In this document: positions 22,174-30,046 of the stretch, piece after piece
How positions within the stretch are numbered: position 1 is the first letter of the stretch
Layout: the number at the start of each line of letters is the position of its first letter
Origin: Nocardioides glacieisoli
GTDB lineage: Bacteria; Actinomycetota; Actinomycetes; Propionibacteriales; Nocardioidaceae
Assembly: GCF_004137245.1 (NCBI RefSeq)
Contig: NZ_SDWS01000003.1
Span: forward strand, 124,001 to 188,000
Direction of reading: 5' to 3'
Length of the DNA: 64,000 nt
Notes under the pieces: generated by a model
Told to the model about the DNA's origin: nothing
What the model saw: only the letters and a program-made list of their open reading frames with translations
The model's database searches: none
Translations under genes and position numbers: made by a program

Positions 22174-24321
22174 TCAGTGCACCGTCTCGATCGGCGCCTC
22201 GATCTCGTCGAGGCTGAGGTGGTGGTCGTCGTCGTCGAGCCTGCTCGGCCACCAGACCTTGCCGCCGAGGTCCATGTTGATCGCGGTGACGAGCACGGAG
22301 CGGACGATCATGGTGTCGAGGATGACGCCGAGGGCGACCGCGACGCCCAGCTCGGCGAGGAACACCACGGGGATCGTGCCCAGCACGAGGAACGTCGCCG
22401 CGAGGACGAGCCCGGCGCTGGTGATCACGCCTCCGGTCGAGGTCAGCGCCACGAGGGCTCCCTTGCGGGTGCCGTGGTGCATCGTCTCCTCGCGGACGCG
22501 GGTCATCAGGAAGATGTTGTAGTCGATGCCCAGTGCCACGAGGAACACGAAGGCGAACAGCGGGAAGCTCGGGTCCGCCCCGGCGAAGCCGAAGACGTAG
22601 GTGAAGAGCAGCGACGACAGTCCGAGCGCGGCACCGAACGACAGCACGACGGTGACCATCAAGATGACCGGCGCGAGCACCGAGCGCAGCAGCGCCATCA
22701 GGATCAGCAGCACCACGACCAGGATGATCGGGATGATCACGATGCTGTCGCGCTCGGAGGCGTTGAGGGTGTCGAGGAAGAACGCCGAGCCCCCGCCCAC
22801 CAGCGCGTCGGCGCCGTCGACGTCGTGCACCGCGTCGCGGACCCGCTCGACGGTGTCGAAGGCGGCCTGGGTGGACGGGTCGGAGGTGATCGTCGCCTGG
22901 ATGAACGCCACGTCCTCCTGGACCACCGGGGGTGAGGGCGCCTCGACGCCCTCGAGCCCGACCATGGCGGCGGCCACGGCCTCGCCCTCGTCGGCGTTGG
23001 CGACCACCAGGACGGTGTTGGACTGGTCGAGCAGGCCGTGCTCAACGAGCGTCTGCTGGCCCGTCACGGACTCGAAGTCGGTGGTGTAGGTGTCCTCCGT
23101 GCTGAGGCCGTTGGTGTTGAGGGTGAAGAGGCCCAGGCACGCCACGGCGAGCAACGCGGACGTGATGACCCAGACCCGCCGCGGGCGAGGGGCGATCGCG
23201 CGGCCGACCCGTGCCCAGATGCCGGACTGGGTGGGCTCGGGGGACCCGAACGACGGGCGGCGCGGCCAGAACACCCAGCGGCCGGTGATCACGAGCAGCG
23301 CGGGCAGCAGCGTCACCATGACCACGAACGTGACCGCGATGCCGATGGCGGCCACCGGGCCGAGCCCCGCAGTGGAGTTCATCTCGGCGAAGAGCAGGCA
23401 CAGCATGCCCAGGACGACCGTGGCGGCGCTGGCGAGGATCGCGGGCGCGGCCCGGTGCAGCGCGAACGCCATCGCCTCGTGGCGGTCCTCGTGGCGACGG
23501 AGCTCTTCCCGGTAGCGGGCGACGAGCAGCAGTGCGTAGTCGGTGCCGGCGCCGATCACCAGGATCGTGAGGATCGCGTAGGACTGGCCGTTGACGGTGA
23601 GGTCGGCATACTTGGCGAGGAAGTAGATGAGCGCCTGCGCGGCGAAGAGCGAAACACCGGCACAGAAGATCGGCAGGATCCACAGCACCGGGCTGCGGTA
23701 GGTGAAGAGCAGGATGAGGATGACCACCGACAGCGTCGCGACCAGCAGCGTGGAGTCGATGCCGCCGAAGGCCTCGGCCGCGTCGGCGGCCTGGCCGCCG
23801 GCGCCGGCGATGTAGGTCTCGACCCCGTCGATCGCGGCGATGTCGCGCAGGTCGGTCGCGATGTCGGGCAGCTTGTTCCAGCCGTCGGCCCCGAGGTCGA
23901 AGGTGATCTGGGTCTGCGCCACCTCGCCGTCCTCCGAGATCGCCGGGATGCCGATCTCCTGGGCAGCGGCGGGGCTGATGACCGGGGGCGCACCCTGCGC
24001 GCCCAGGGCGGCTAGTCCCTCCATCGTGGCGAACTCCGCGGCGTCCTCCTCGATCGCGGCGAGGTCCTCCTCGGTGAGCCCGCCCTCGCGCTCGTAGACG
24101 ACGAGCGTGGGGATGGCGTTGGGGTCCTGGAACGGGCCGAGCCGCTCGAGCGCGCGGGTGGACTCCGCCGAGGCCGGCAGCCAGGAGGACGCCTCGTTGT
24201 TCTGGACGTCGGCCAGCTTGCTGGCGAAGCCCGCTGCGCCGACGGTCACCACGATCCACGCGACGAGGACGATCCACTTGCTGATGCGTCCTGTGAGCGA
24301 TCCCGCGAGCTGTCGGTTCAT
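22174..24321 (-). CDS. MMPL/RND family transporter
   Basis: A 715-residue inner-membrane exporter of the MmpL/HpnN class, which moves lipids or hydrophobic compounds using proton flow. It shows the duplicated RND layout: one N-terminal helix (WIVLVAWIVVTVGAAGFA), a periplasmic domain, five helices with GAGTDYALLLVARYREEL, then the repeat with helices and VALGIDYNIFLMTRVREET. The Asp-Tyr pairs in the fourth helices are the proton-relay positions. Cargo unknown. The start at 24321 (MNRQLAGSLTGRISKW) fits relatives; an ATG at 24357 adds 12 residues and is possible. Confidence 0.9.
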   Translation of the reverse strand: MNRQLAGSLTGRISKWIVLVAWIVVTVGAAGFASKLADVQNNEASSWLPASAESTRALERLGPFQDPNAIPTLVVYEREGGLTEEDLAAIEEDAAEFATMEGLAALGAQGAPPVISPAAAQEIGIPAISEDGEVAQTQITFDLGADGWNKLPDIATDLRDIAAIDGVETYIAGAGGQAADAAEAFGGIDSTLLVATLSVVILILLFTYRSPVLWILPIFCAGVSLFAAQALIYFLAKYADLTVNGQSYAILTILVIGAGTDYALLLVARYREELRRHEDRHEAMAFALHRAAPAILASAATVVLGMLCLLFAEMNSTAGLGPVAAIGIAVTFVVMVTLLPALLVITGRWVFWPRRPSFGSPEPTQSGIWARVGRAIAPRPRRVWVITSALLAVACLGLFTLNTNGLSTEDTYTTDFESVTGQQTLVEHGLLDQSNTVLVVANADEGEAVAAAMVGLEGVEAPSPPVVQEDVAFIQATITSDPSTQAAFDTVERVRDAVHDVDGADALVGGGSAFFLDTLNASERDSIVIIPIILVVVLLILMALLRSVLAPVILMVTVVLSFGAALGLSSLLFTYVFGFAGADPSFPLFAFVFLVALGIDYNIFLMTRVREETMHHGTRKGALVALTSTGGVITSAGLVLAATFLVLGTIPVVFLAELGVAVALGVILDTMIVRSVLVTAINMDLGGKVWWPSRLDDDDHHLSLDEIEAPIETVH

Positions 24322-24387
24322 GCGTCCAGTCGACCAGCCGGGACCGACATCGTGCATCGGTGATTCCCCCGAGGTCTAGACAGGGGG

Positions 24388-25425
24388 TCAGCGCGTCTGC
24401 AGCCGGAACGGCGAGAAGGCGTCCACCGATCCGCGGCGCGGGGCGACGGCGTACTCCATCGAGCCGTCCACGCCGAGCCGCACCACCGCCCACTTGCCGT
24501 CCTGGTAGGTCACGACGAGCACGTGCGCGGCGTCCTCCCAGACCTCGTCGAAGTACGTCGCGGAGCTGCCGTCGCGTGCCGAGGTGAACGAGCGGACCAC
24601 GGAGCCGTCGGACGTCGTGAGGACGTCGAGGGCGGTGGGGCCGAAGCCGTCGGCGTACGCCGGGGTGCCGAGGACGTGGCGGTTGTCGGGCGAGATGTCC
24701 GAGAGCTGGTTGTCGCAGGTGCGCCACTTCACCTGCCAGCTGCGCAGCATCGCGCTGCACGACCCGAAGTCGGTGACGGAGGTGGTGCCGCCGAGCCACC
24801 GGCCGCGGCCGGTGTCGGTCTGGCGCAGGTGGGGGACCGTGTCGACGATGCCGTGCGAGGAGGTGTAGAACGCGCGGTGCGGGCCGTTGACGGCGATCGA
24901 GCAGCCGAAGCCCGGGTCGCCCTCGCCCTCCTTGCAGTTCTCGCCGGTGACCGCAGCCGCGTGGGCGGTGCCGGTGACCGGCGGTCGGTTGAAGCGGAGG
25001 ACCCGGTCGCCCTCCTGGTCGATCGTCCACACCCGGCCGGCGCGGCCGGCGAAGGCGACGACCTGTCCCTTCGGCGAGACGGCGAGGCCGTAGCCGGTGC
25101 GCCACTCGCCGCGGCCCGGGGTGCCGTCGGCGGCGATCCAGCGGGTGGTGGGACGGCCGCCGATCGTCTGGACGACGTAGCCCGAGCCCATCCGCGCGAA
25201 CTGGTCGAGCCGGTTGGAGACCGGCGTCCGTGTCCCGTCGGTGCCGTGGATGACGGTGCTGCCCGAGCGTCGCTCGGACCAGGCGATCTCGGGAGGGGCG
25301 CCCTGCTCGAGGTCGGAGACGTCGAGGACCGTGCGTGCGGCCTGCTCCCCGGCGGTGGCGGGCGCGAGGGCGGACGCGAGCACGAGCGTGGTCGCGGCGA
25401 GGACGGCGGTGCGGACGATGGTCAT
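24388..25425 (-). CDS. Secreted protein of unknown function, probable beta-propeller
   Basis: A 345-residue exported protein. The N-terminus MTIVRTAVLAATTLVLASAL followed by APATAGEQA is a Sec signal peptide. The mature part has repeated short beta-type units (RTGYGLAVSPKGQVVAFAG, DISPDNRHVLGTPAYADGF, VTYQDGKWAVVRLG) like WD40/TolB-type propellers, and paired cysteines (ENCKEGEGDPGFGCS; GSCSAM and WRTCDN). No enzymatic motif is seen. Its ATG overlaps the stop of the upstream phosphodiesterase (ATGA), so it is the last gene of a fadD/GDPD unit. Confidence 0.7.
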   Translation of the reverse strand: MTIVRTAVLAATTLVLASALAPATAGEQAARTVLDVSDLEQGAPPEIAWSERRSGSTVIHGTDGTRTPVSNRLDQFARMGSGYVVQTIGGRPTTRWIAADGTPGRGEWRTGYGLAVSPKGQVVAFAGRAGRVWTIDQEGDRVLRFNRPPVTGTAHAAAVTGENCKEGEGDPGFGCSIAVNGPHRAFYTSSHGIVDTVPHLRQTDTGRGRWLGGTTSVTDFGSCSAMLRSWQVKWRTCDNQLSDISPDNRHVLGTPAYADGFGPTALDVLTTSDGSVVRSFTSARDGSSATYFDEVWEDAAHVLVVTYQDGKWAVVRLGVDGSMEYAVAPRRGSVDAFSPFRLQTR

Positions 25426-26279
25426 GCTGAGGAGACGCCCGGGACGGCGTCGGGGTTGCCTCCACCGGGGAAGGATTCCGGCAGCGCGCGGCCCTCGCTC
25501 GACAGCACCTGGCGCAACCGCTCGGGGTGGTTGGTGATCAGGCCGTCGACCCCGAGGCGGACGAGGTGGCGCATGGTGGGCTCGTCGTCGACGACGTAGG
25601 GGATGACGCGCAGGCCCACCCCGTGCGCCTCGTCGACGAGCGCGGCGGTCGCGAACGGCTTGTACGACGGGTCCTCCACGCCGGCTGCGAACGGCGAGCC
25701 GTGGATCGGCGAGATGGCCGTGAAGCCCTCCGCCGCCGCGGTGCGCACGAAGTGGGTGTCGACGGCCAGCCCGTCGAACCACGGGGAGGGAGTGCCCTTC
25801 AGGTACTTCGGCGAGACGAGCAGGTTGCGCTCCAGCGCCGGCTCCGCGTCCGCGACCCGGGTGAGCACGCCCCAGTCGAAGCACTGGATGCTGGTGCGCC
25901 CGACCATTCCGTCGATGTCCAGCGCCTCGACGACCTTGGCCACGAAGGCCTCGCGGGTGGTGAGCTGGGCCGCGTCGAGGGCGTCGTACTTGATCTCGAG
26001 GTTGATCCGCACCGGGTCGGCGCCGCGCTCGCGCAGCAGGGCGGCGACCTGGCGCAGCAGCGGCATCGTCGGCGGGAGGTCGGGGCGGGTGAGCCGGCGG
26101 ATGAGGCGCGCGTCGGCGAGCGCGGCGTCGTGGGCCACGACGACGTCGTCCTCCGCGGTGAGGTGGACGTCGAGCTCGAGCGTCGAGACGCCCAGCGCGA
26201 GAGATCGGCCGAAGGCCTCGAGGGTGTTCTCCGGCCAGAGCCCGGCGCCCCCGCGGTGGGCCTGCAGGTCGAAGGTCAC
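25422..26279 (-). CDS. Glycerophosphodiester phosphodiesterase
   Basis: Hydrolyses glycerophosphodiesters to glycerol 3-phosphate and an alcohol. The 285-residue TIM barrel has the GDPD signature: LQAHRGGAGLWPENTLEAF (catalytic HR and Glu), STLELDVHLTAEDDVVVAHD (metal ligands and second His), NLEIKYD, and the C-terminal GVDGLITNHPERL. There is no signal peptide, so it is cytoplasmic. The GTG at 26279 is chosen because it overlaps the fadD stop (GTGA) and sits just before the conserved strand. The chain is coupled to fadD upstream and the secreted protein downstream, suggesting lipid turnover. Confidence 0.92.
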   Translation of the reverse strand: MTFDLQAHRGGAGLWPENTLEAFGRSLALGVSTLELDVHLTAEDDVVVAHDAALADARLIRRLTRPDLPPTMPLLRQVAALLRERGADPVRINLEIKYDALDAAQLTTREAFVAKVVEALDIDGMVGRTSIQCFDWGVLTRVADAEPALERNLLVSPKYLKGTPSPWFDGLAVDTHFVRTAAAEGFTAISPIHGSPFAAGVEDPSYKPFATAALVDEAHGVGLRVIPYVVDDEPTMRHLVRLGVDGLITNHPERLRQVLSSEGRALPESFPGGGNPDAVPGVSSA

Positions 26280-28129
26280 GTGTAGAGGGAGTCCACCACG
26301 TCGGCGTACTTCGTCTTCACGACCCGTCGCTTGAGCTTCAGCGTCGGCGTGAGCTCCTCCGACTCCGCGGTCCACTCGTCGGGGAGCAGCTCCCACGCCT
26401 TGACCTGCTCGGGCCTGGATAGCCGCTCGTTGGCCTTGTCGACGGCCGCCTGCGCCATCGCCCGGATCTGCGGCTTGGTCGAGAGGTCGGCGAGGTCGGT
26501 GAACTCGACGCCCATCTTCGCGGCCACCAGCGGCGCGATCTCGCCGTCGAGGGTGAGGATCGCGACGACGTAGGACTGGCCGTCGCCGAGGGCCATCGCG
26601 TGCCCCACGATCGGCGACTCCTTGAGGTAGTTCTCGATGTTGGAGGGCGCGATGTTCTTGCCCGCGGAGGTGATGATCAGCTCTTTCTTGCGGTCGATGA
26701 TGGAGTAGAAGCCGTCCTCGTCGACGGTGCCGATGTCCCCGGTGTGGATCCAGCCGTCCTCGTCGATGAGCGCGCGGGTCGCCTGCTCCTGGAGGTGGTA
26801 GCCGGGGGTGTTGACCGGCCCGCGGACCAGGATCTCGCCGTCCTCGTCGAGGCGCACCTCGATGCCGGGGTTGGGTACGCCGACGGTGCCGAGCTTGAAG
26901 TGCTCGGGGCCGTTGGAGGTGAAGGCTCCCGTGGTCTCGGTCATGCCGTAGACGTCGTACACCCGCAGGCCGAGGCCGCCCATGAACTTCGCGACCTCCA
27001 GCGGCATCGGCGCGGCGGCGCTGGCCGCCCACTCGACCTGGTCGAGCCCGAGCAGCAGCCGGAGGAACCCGAGGATCGCCTCGTCCGCCTTCGCGTAGGC
27101 CTCCGCGACCTCCGGCGTCATCTCGTTGCCGTACTCGTGGGCCTGCGTCCACGCGAGACCCGCAGCCATCGCGTTCTTCACGAGCTCCTGGTTGTCGGGG
27201 TTCGGGTCCTCCGCGAGCTTGGCCGAGATGCCGGTCTTGATCTTCTCCCAGACCCGCGGGACGCCGAAGAACGCCGTCGGGTGCACCTCGCCGAGCGCGC
27301 CGAGCAGGCCGGCGGGGTCGGGGATCGCGTGGACGTGGCTGCCGAGGAAGGGAGGGGCGTACGTCGCCAGCACCCGCTCGGCGATGTGGGCGAGCGGGAG
27401 GTAGGAGACGGTGCGCTGCGGACCGCTCAGGCCGGCGTTGTCGAGCGTCGAGACGGCCTCGAACATCACGTTGTGGTGGGTGAGCACGACGCCCTTGGGG
27501 TTGCCCGTCGTGCCCGAGGTGTAGAGGAAGGTCGCCGGCAGGTCGGGGGTGATCCGGTCCATCCGCTCCTCGACGCCACTGGTGTCGTCGCCGCGGGCGA
27601 GGAGGTCGTCCCACGTCATCACGCGCGGGTCGTCGACGCTGTCGGCGTCGGCCAGCATCACGACGTGGCGGATCGAGTCGACGTCGGCGAGCGCCTTCTC
27701 CCAGCGCTGGTAGCGGTCACGGTCCTCGAGGATCACCACGACGGGTCGGGACTCGCCGGCGATGAAGGCGACCTGGTCCTGGGCGAGCGTGTTGTAGATG
27801 GACATCGGGACGGCCGCGGCCGTCATCGCGCCGTAGTCGGCCAGGGTGTGCGCCGTGCGGTTGGCGGCCATGATCGCCACCGGGTCGCCCTTCTCGACGC
27901 CGAGCGCGATCAGGGCGGCGGCCACCCGCTGGGTCTGCTCCCACGTCTGCGCCCACGAGATCGTCGACCAGGTCTCGCCCTCGGGCACGTCGAACCGGTC
28001 GGAGAAGGCCGGCTGGTCGCCGAACCTCTCCGCGGCCTGGCGCACCGTGGCCGGCATGTGCAGGCCGAGGATGCGGGCCTCGTACTCCTCGCGGACTGCT
28101 GCGACGTCGGCAGGGATCTCGTGAGCCAT
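26276..28129 (-). CDS. Long-chain fatty-acid-CoA ligase (FadD15-like)
   Basis: Activates fatty acids to acyl-CoA through an acyl-adenylate. The 617 residues carry the ANL-superfamily motifs: LYTSGTTGNPKGVVLTHHN (P-loop-like), VYGMTETTGAFTSNGPEHF (A5), GWIHTGDIGTVDEDGFYSI (A7) and DRKKELIITSAGKNIAPSNIE (A8/A10 Lys region). The length and the internal helical insert fit the eukaryote-like FACS branch found in actinobacteria. AGGAG lies 7-8 nt before the ATG at 28129. It heads a three-gene unit with GDPD and the secreted protein. Confidence 0.93.
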   Translation of the reverse strand: MAHEIPADVAAVREEYEARILGLHMPATVRQAAERFGDQPAFSDRFDVPEGETWSTISWAQTWEQTQRVAAALIALGVEKGDPVAIMAANRTAHTLADYGAMTAAAVPMSIYNTLAQDQVAFIAGESRPVVVILEDRDRYQRWEKALADVDSIRHVVMLADADSVDDPRVMTWDDLLARGDDTSGVEERMDRITPDLPATFLYTSGTTGNPKGVVLTHHNVMFEAVSTLDNAGLSGPQRTVSYLPLAHIAERVLATYAPPFLGSHVHAIPDPAGLLGALGEVHPTAFFGVPRVWEKIKTGISAKLAEDPNPDNQELVKNAMAAGLAWTQAHEYGNEMTPEVAEAYAKADEAILGFLRLLLGLDQVEWAASAAAPMPLEVAKFMGGLGLRVYDVYGMTETTGAFTSNGPEHFKLGTVGVPNPGIEVRLDEDGEILVRGPVNTPGYHLQEQATRALIDEDGWIHTGDIGTVDEDGFYSIIDRKKELIITSAGKNIAPSNIENYLKESPIVGHAMALGDGQSYVVAILTLDGEIAPLVAAKMGVEFTDLADLSTKPQIRAMAQAAVDKANERLSRPEQVKAWELLPDEWTAESEELTPTLKLKRRVVKTKYADVVDSLYT

Positions 28130-28187
28130 GGCATCTCCTGATCGATCCTGTGTGGCGGGGGTCACATCATGGCGGTTGAATGCACGG

Positions 28188-28469
28188 GTGTCGACGGAAC
28201 CCTCACCCCCGCGCTCGCGGACCCCGGAGCAGGCTGCGGCCTGGGCCAGGGCGGAGGAGGAACGCCGCCTCGCCGCGTCGCGCGTGCGGGTCGGCCCGGC
28301 ACCGCGGGCGGTCGCGCACCTGGTCATCGGGCTGCTCGTCATCGTCGCCGCGCTGACGACGTGGTGGGTGACCTCTGACCGCTCCGACGACCGGCTCGAC
28401 GTGCTCGTGCTGATCGGGCTCATCGGTGGGGGAGCGGCGCTCGCTGCCTCGGTGCTGCCGCGGGAGTGA
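28188..28469 (+). CDS. Small two-helix membrane protein, unknown function
   Basis: A 93-residue protein: a charged, Arg/Glu/Ala-rich N-terminal helix (TPEQAAAWARAEEERRLA) then two hydrophobic helices (AVAHLVIGLLVIVAALTTWWV and VLVLIGLIGGGAALAASVL). It resembles the small DUF-type membrane proteins common next to actinobacterial housekeeping genes, without known function. The GTG at 28188 is preferred because TTGAAT lies 6 nt upstream; an ATG at 28128 overlaps fadD's start region and would add 20 unlike residues. It diverges from fadD. Confidence 0.6.
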   Translation: MSTEPSPPRSRTPEQAAAWARAEEERRLAASRVRVGPAPRAVAHLVIGLLVIVAALTTWWVTSDRSDDRLDVLVLIGLIGGGAALAASVLPRE

Positions 28470-28476
28470 CGGCAGG

Positions 28477-28482
28477 TACGGT
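28477..28482 (+). promoter_or_regulatory. -10 box, leaderless spacing
   Basis: TACGGT, then 6 nt, then the ATG at 28489. Confidence 0.5.
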
Positions 28483-28488
28483 CCGGTC

Positions 28489-28788
28489 ATGGTGGCGAGT
28501 CGATCAGCGCGGGAACGCAAGGCCGCGACCCAGGCGGGTCCGCTGGCTCACGTGAAGATCGACCTCGACGGCGACCAGCAGTTCCTCTACCGGATCAGCT
28601 GCACGACGTGCACGGCCCGCGGCCACCGTCCCTGGTCCACGCACCGCGCGGGGTCGGACAACGGGTTCATGGCCGCGATGGACCGCTGGATCTTCCACCT
28701 GGTCGAGAAGCACCCGGGCGAGGACGCTCCCTGCCTGGCATTCCGCGCTGAGGCGGAGCAGAGGCTGCACGAGCGGCGCGAGGGGTAG
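28489..28788 (+). CDS. Small cytoplasmic protein with CTTC motif, unknown
   Basis: A 99-residue soluble protein. SCTTCTARGHRPWSTHRAG carries a CxxC followed by His residues and a further Cys near the C-terminus (APCLAF), a possible single zinc site. The C-terminal third is helical. The start at 28489 is fixed by a TACGGT box six bases upstream, so the mRNA is probably leaderless. Codon use matches the host genome; the base composition changes immediately after its stop. No family recognised. Confidence 0.6.
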   Translation: MVASRSARERKAATQAGPLAHVKIDLDGDQQFLYRISCTTCTARGHRPWSTHRAGSDNGFMAAMDRWIFHLVEKHPGEDAPCLAFRAEAEQRLHERREG

Positions 28789-29085
28789 GGGACGCTCCAT
28801 TTCCTGTGGTGCGTTCGCGGCGGTACGACGCGCCGACATCGTGTCGGGCGAACAAGTTACATCTACAACAGACGAGATCAGCGGCCCAAGGTACGCCTCA
28901 GCGCGAAGGTGCCAGGTCATCCGCTGTCATGCTGTCGAACGATCGTGGCGTCAACTATCCACTCAACGGTTCTACTCGCTCTCCAATGGGGAGAAGAATT
29001 GCTTGTTGTCGAGCTCGCTCCAGTGCCGCACCGACACCTCGGTTGCTTGAATTTTGGGGAGGACGGGGACGCGGGCCTCCGCTGA
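28789..29085. other. Gene-free stretch at the edge of a lower-GC patch
   Basis: A 297-base gap. G+C falls noticeably and A/T-rich runs appear. Forward frames here show no host codon bias and no motif. I see no RNA gene, transposase remnant or clear terminator; it marks the boundary of probably acquired DNA. Confidence 0.5.
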
Positions 29086-29772
29086 TCAATTGATGCGTCG
29101 GCTCTGGCAGTACGCGATATACCCCTGCAGTTGCTCTAGGTCTTGCCTTGCCGAGACGAGCGAGGCTTTGGCGTCAGCCAAGGTGACCTTCAATCCCGCA
29201 AGCTTCTTCCGCGCCTTCACCAGAGTGACCTTTGCGCTGCGGATCGCTGCCGGACGATTGCTCGCCTTGGCCTTGGCAAGAGCTGCCTTGGCTCTGCTCA
29301 CCGCGATCTTCGCTCTGTAGACCTGCTGCCTCGATTTCGCGAAAGCGGCCAGCGCCTCTGCGACCGTGGCTTGAACGGCCTCGAGAGAGGACCAGTCCGA
29401 ACTGGCCGAAGGGTAGAACGTCTTGAGCGTTACTGCTTCTGGGGTTCCGGGGCTGAATGTGACGTAGATATCGGGTGTCGGGTTCAGGTCACTCTTGATC
29501 GCGCACATCGAGTTTGTTTCATCGGTGACCTCCATCGGCGCGAGCGTCCGAGTTTGCGCGCCGTATGTTGGGTCCGAGAAATCGATGCGAACTACGTAGG
29601 TGGTCCGGTTGCCAAGAGTCAACATGTCGGTTGCGTCGATCCGAAGCGCATCAATACGTTTGATGTTTGGTTCGTCGTAGGCGTGAGCGGCCGGCGGCGC
29701 GATGCTGGCGGGAAGAAGCAGAACGGGAAACGCGAGAGCAGCTCTTCGCGCCCAACCAACAACTTGAGACAT
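29086..29772 (-). CDS. Secreted protein with Lys/Ala-rich helical tail, atypical base composition
   Basis: A 228-residue exported protein. MSQVVGWARRAALAFPVLLL plus PASIAPPAAHAYDEP is a signal peptide with an AHA-type cleavage site. The central region is beta-rich (YVVRIDFSDPTYGAQ, DIYVTFSPGTPEAVTLKTF). The last 90 residues are a long, positively charged helix of repeated A/K/R units (RAKIAVSRAKAALAKAKAS, KVTLVKARKKLAGLKVTLAD), probably a coiled coil that could bind anionic cell-wall polymer or DNA. The G+C is clearly lower than flanking genes (32 of 60 bases at 29581-29640), which suggests transfer. The start is the ATG giving the signal peptide; an upstream extension to 29910 seems non-coding. 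Confidence 0.65.
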   Translation of the reverse strand: MSQVVGWARRAALAFPVLLLPASIAPPAAHAYDEPNIKRIDALRIDATDMLTLGNRTTYVVRIDFSDPTYGAQTRTLAPMEVTDETNSMCAIKSDLNPTPDIYVTFSPGTPEAVTLKTFYPSASSDWSSLEAVQATVAEALAAFAKSRQQVYRAKIAVSRAKAALAKAKASNRPAAIRSAKVTLVKARKKLAGLKVTLADAKASLVSARQDLEQLQGYIAYCQSRRIN

Positions 29773-30046
29773 GGGCTTCCGTCCTAGGCCACGACAATTT
29801 TGCGCACCGTAACACGCCGCCTCGATGGGCCGTTCGAGTTCGACGAAGAGATCGTCGAGCGCTAATCGGAACTTCATCGAGCACTCTGAGACGAGTGCCG
29901 GGGTGGCCACCTATGCCGTCAGGTGCGGACTCGCGCCCACGAGACGCTGCGTCATAGTGGGCGGGTCGAACCGTGTCGAGTCACGCAGGACCAAGGCCGC
30001 CAGCGGGACCGACCCCACTGTCGGACCCTCCTGCTTGAGTGGAGTC

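Noticed and set aside
28806..29093. 95-codon forward frame in the low-GC gap
   Set aside because: No motif, no ribosome-binding site, no host codon bias; treated as non-coding.
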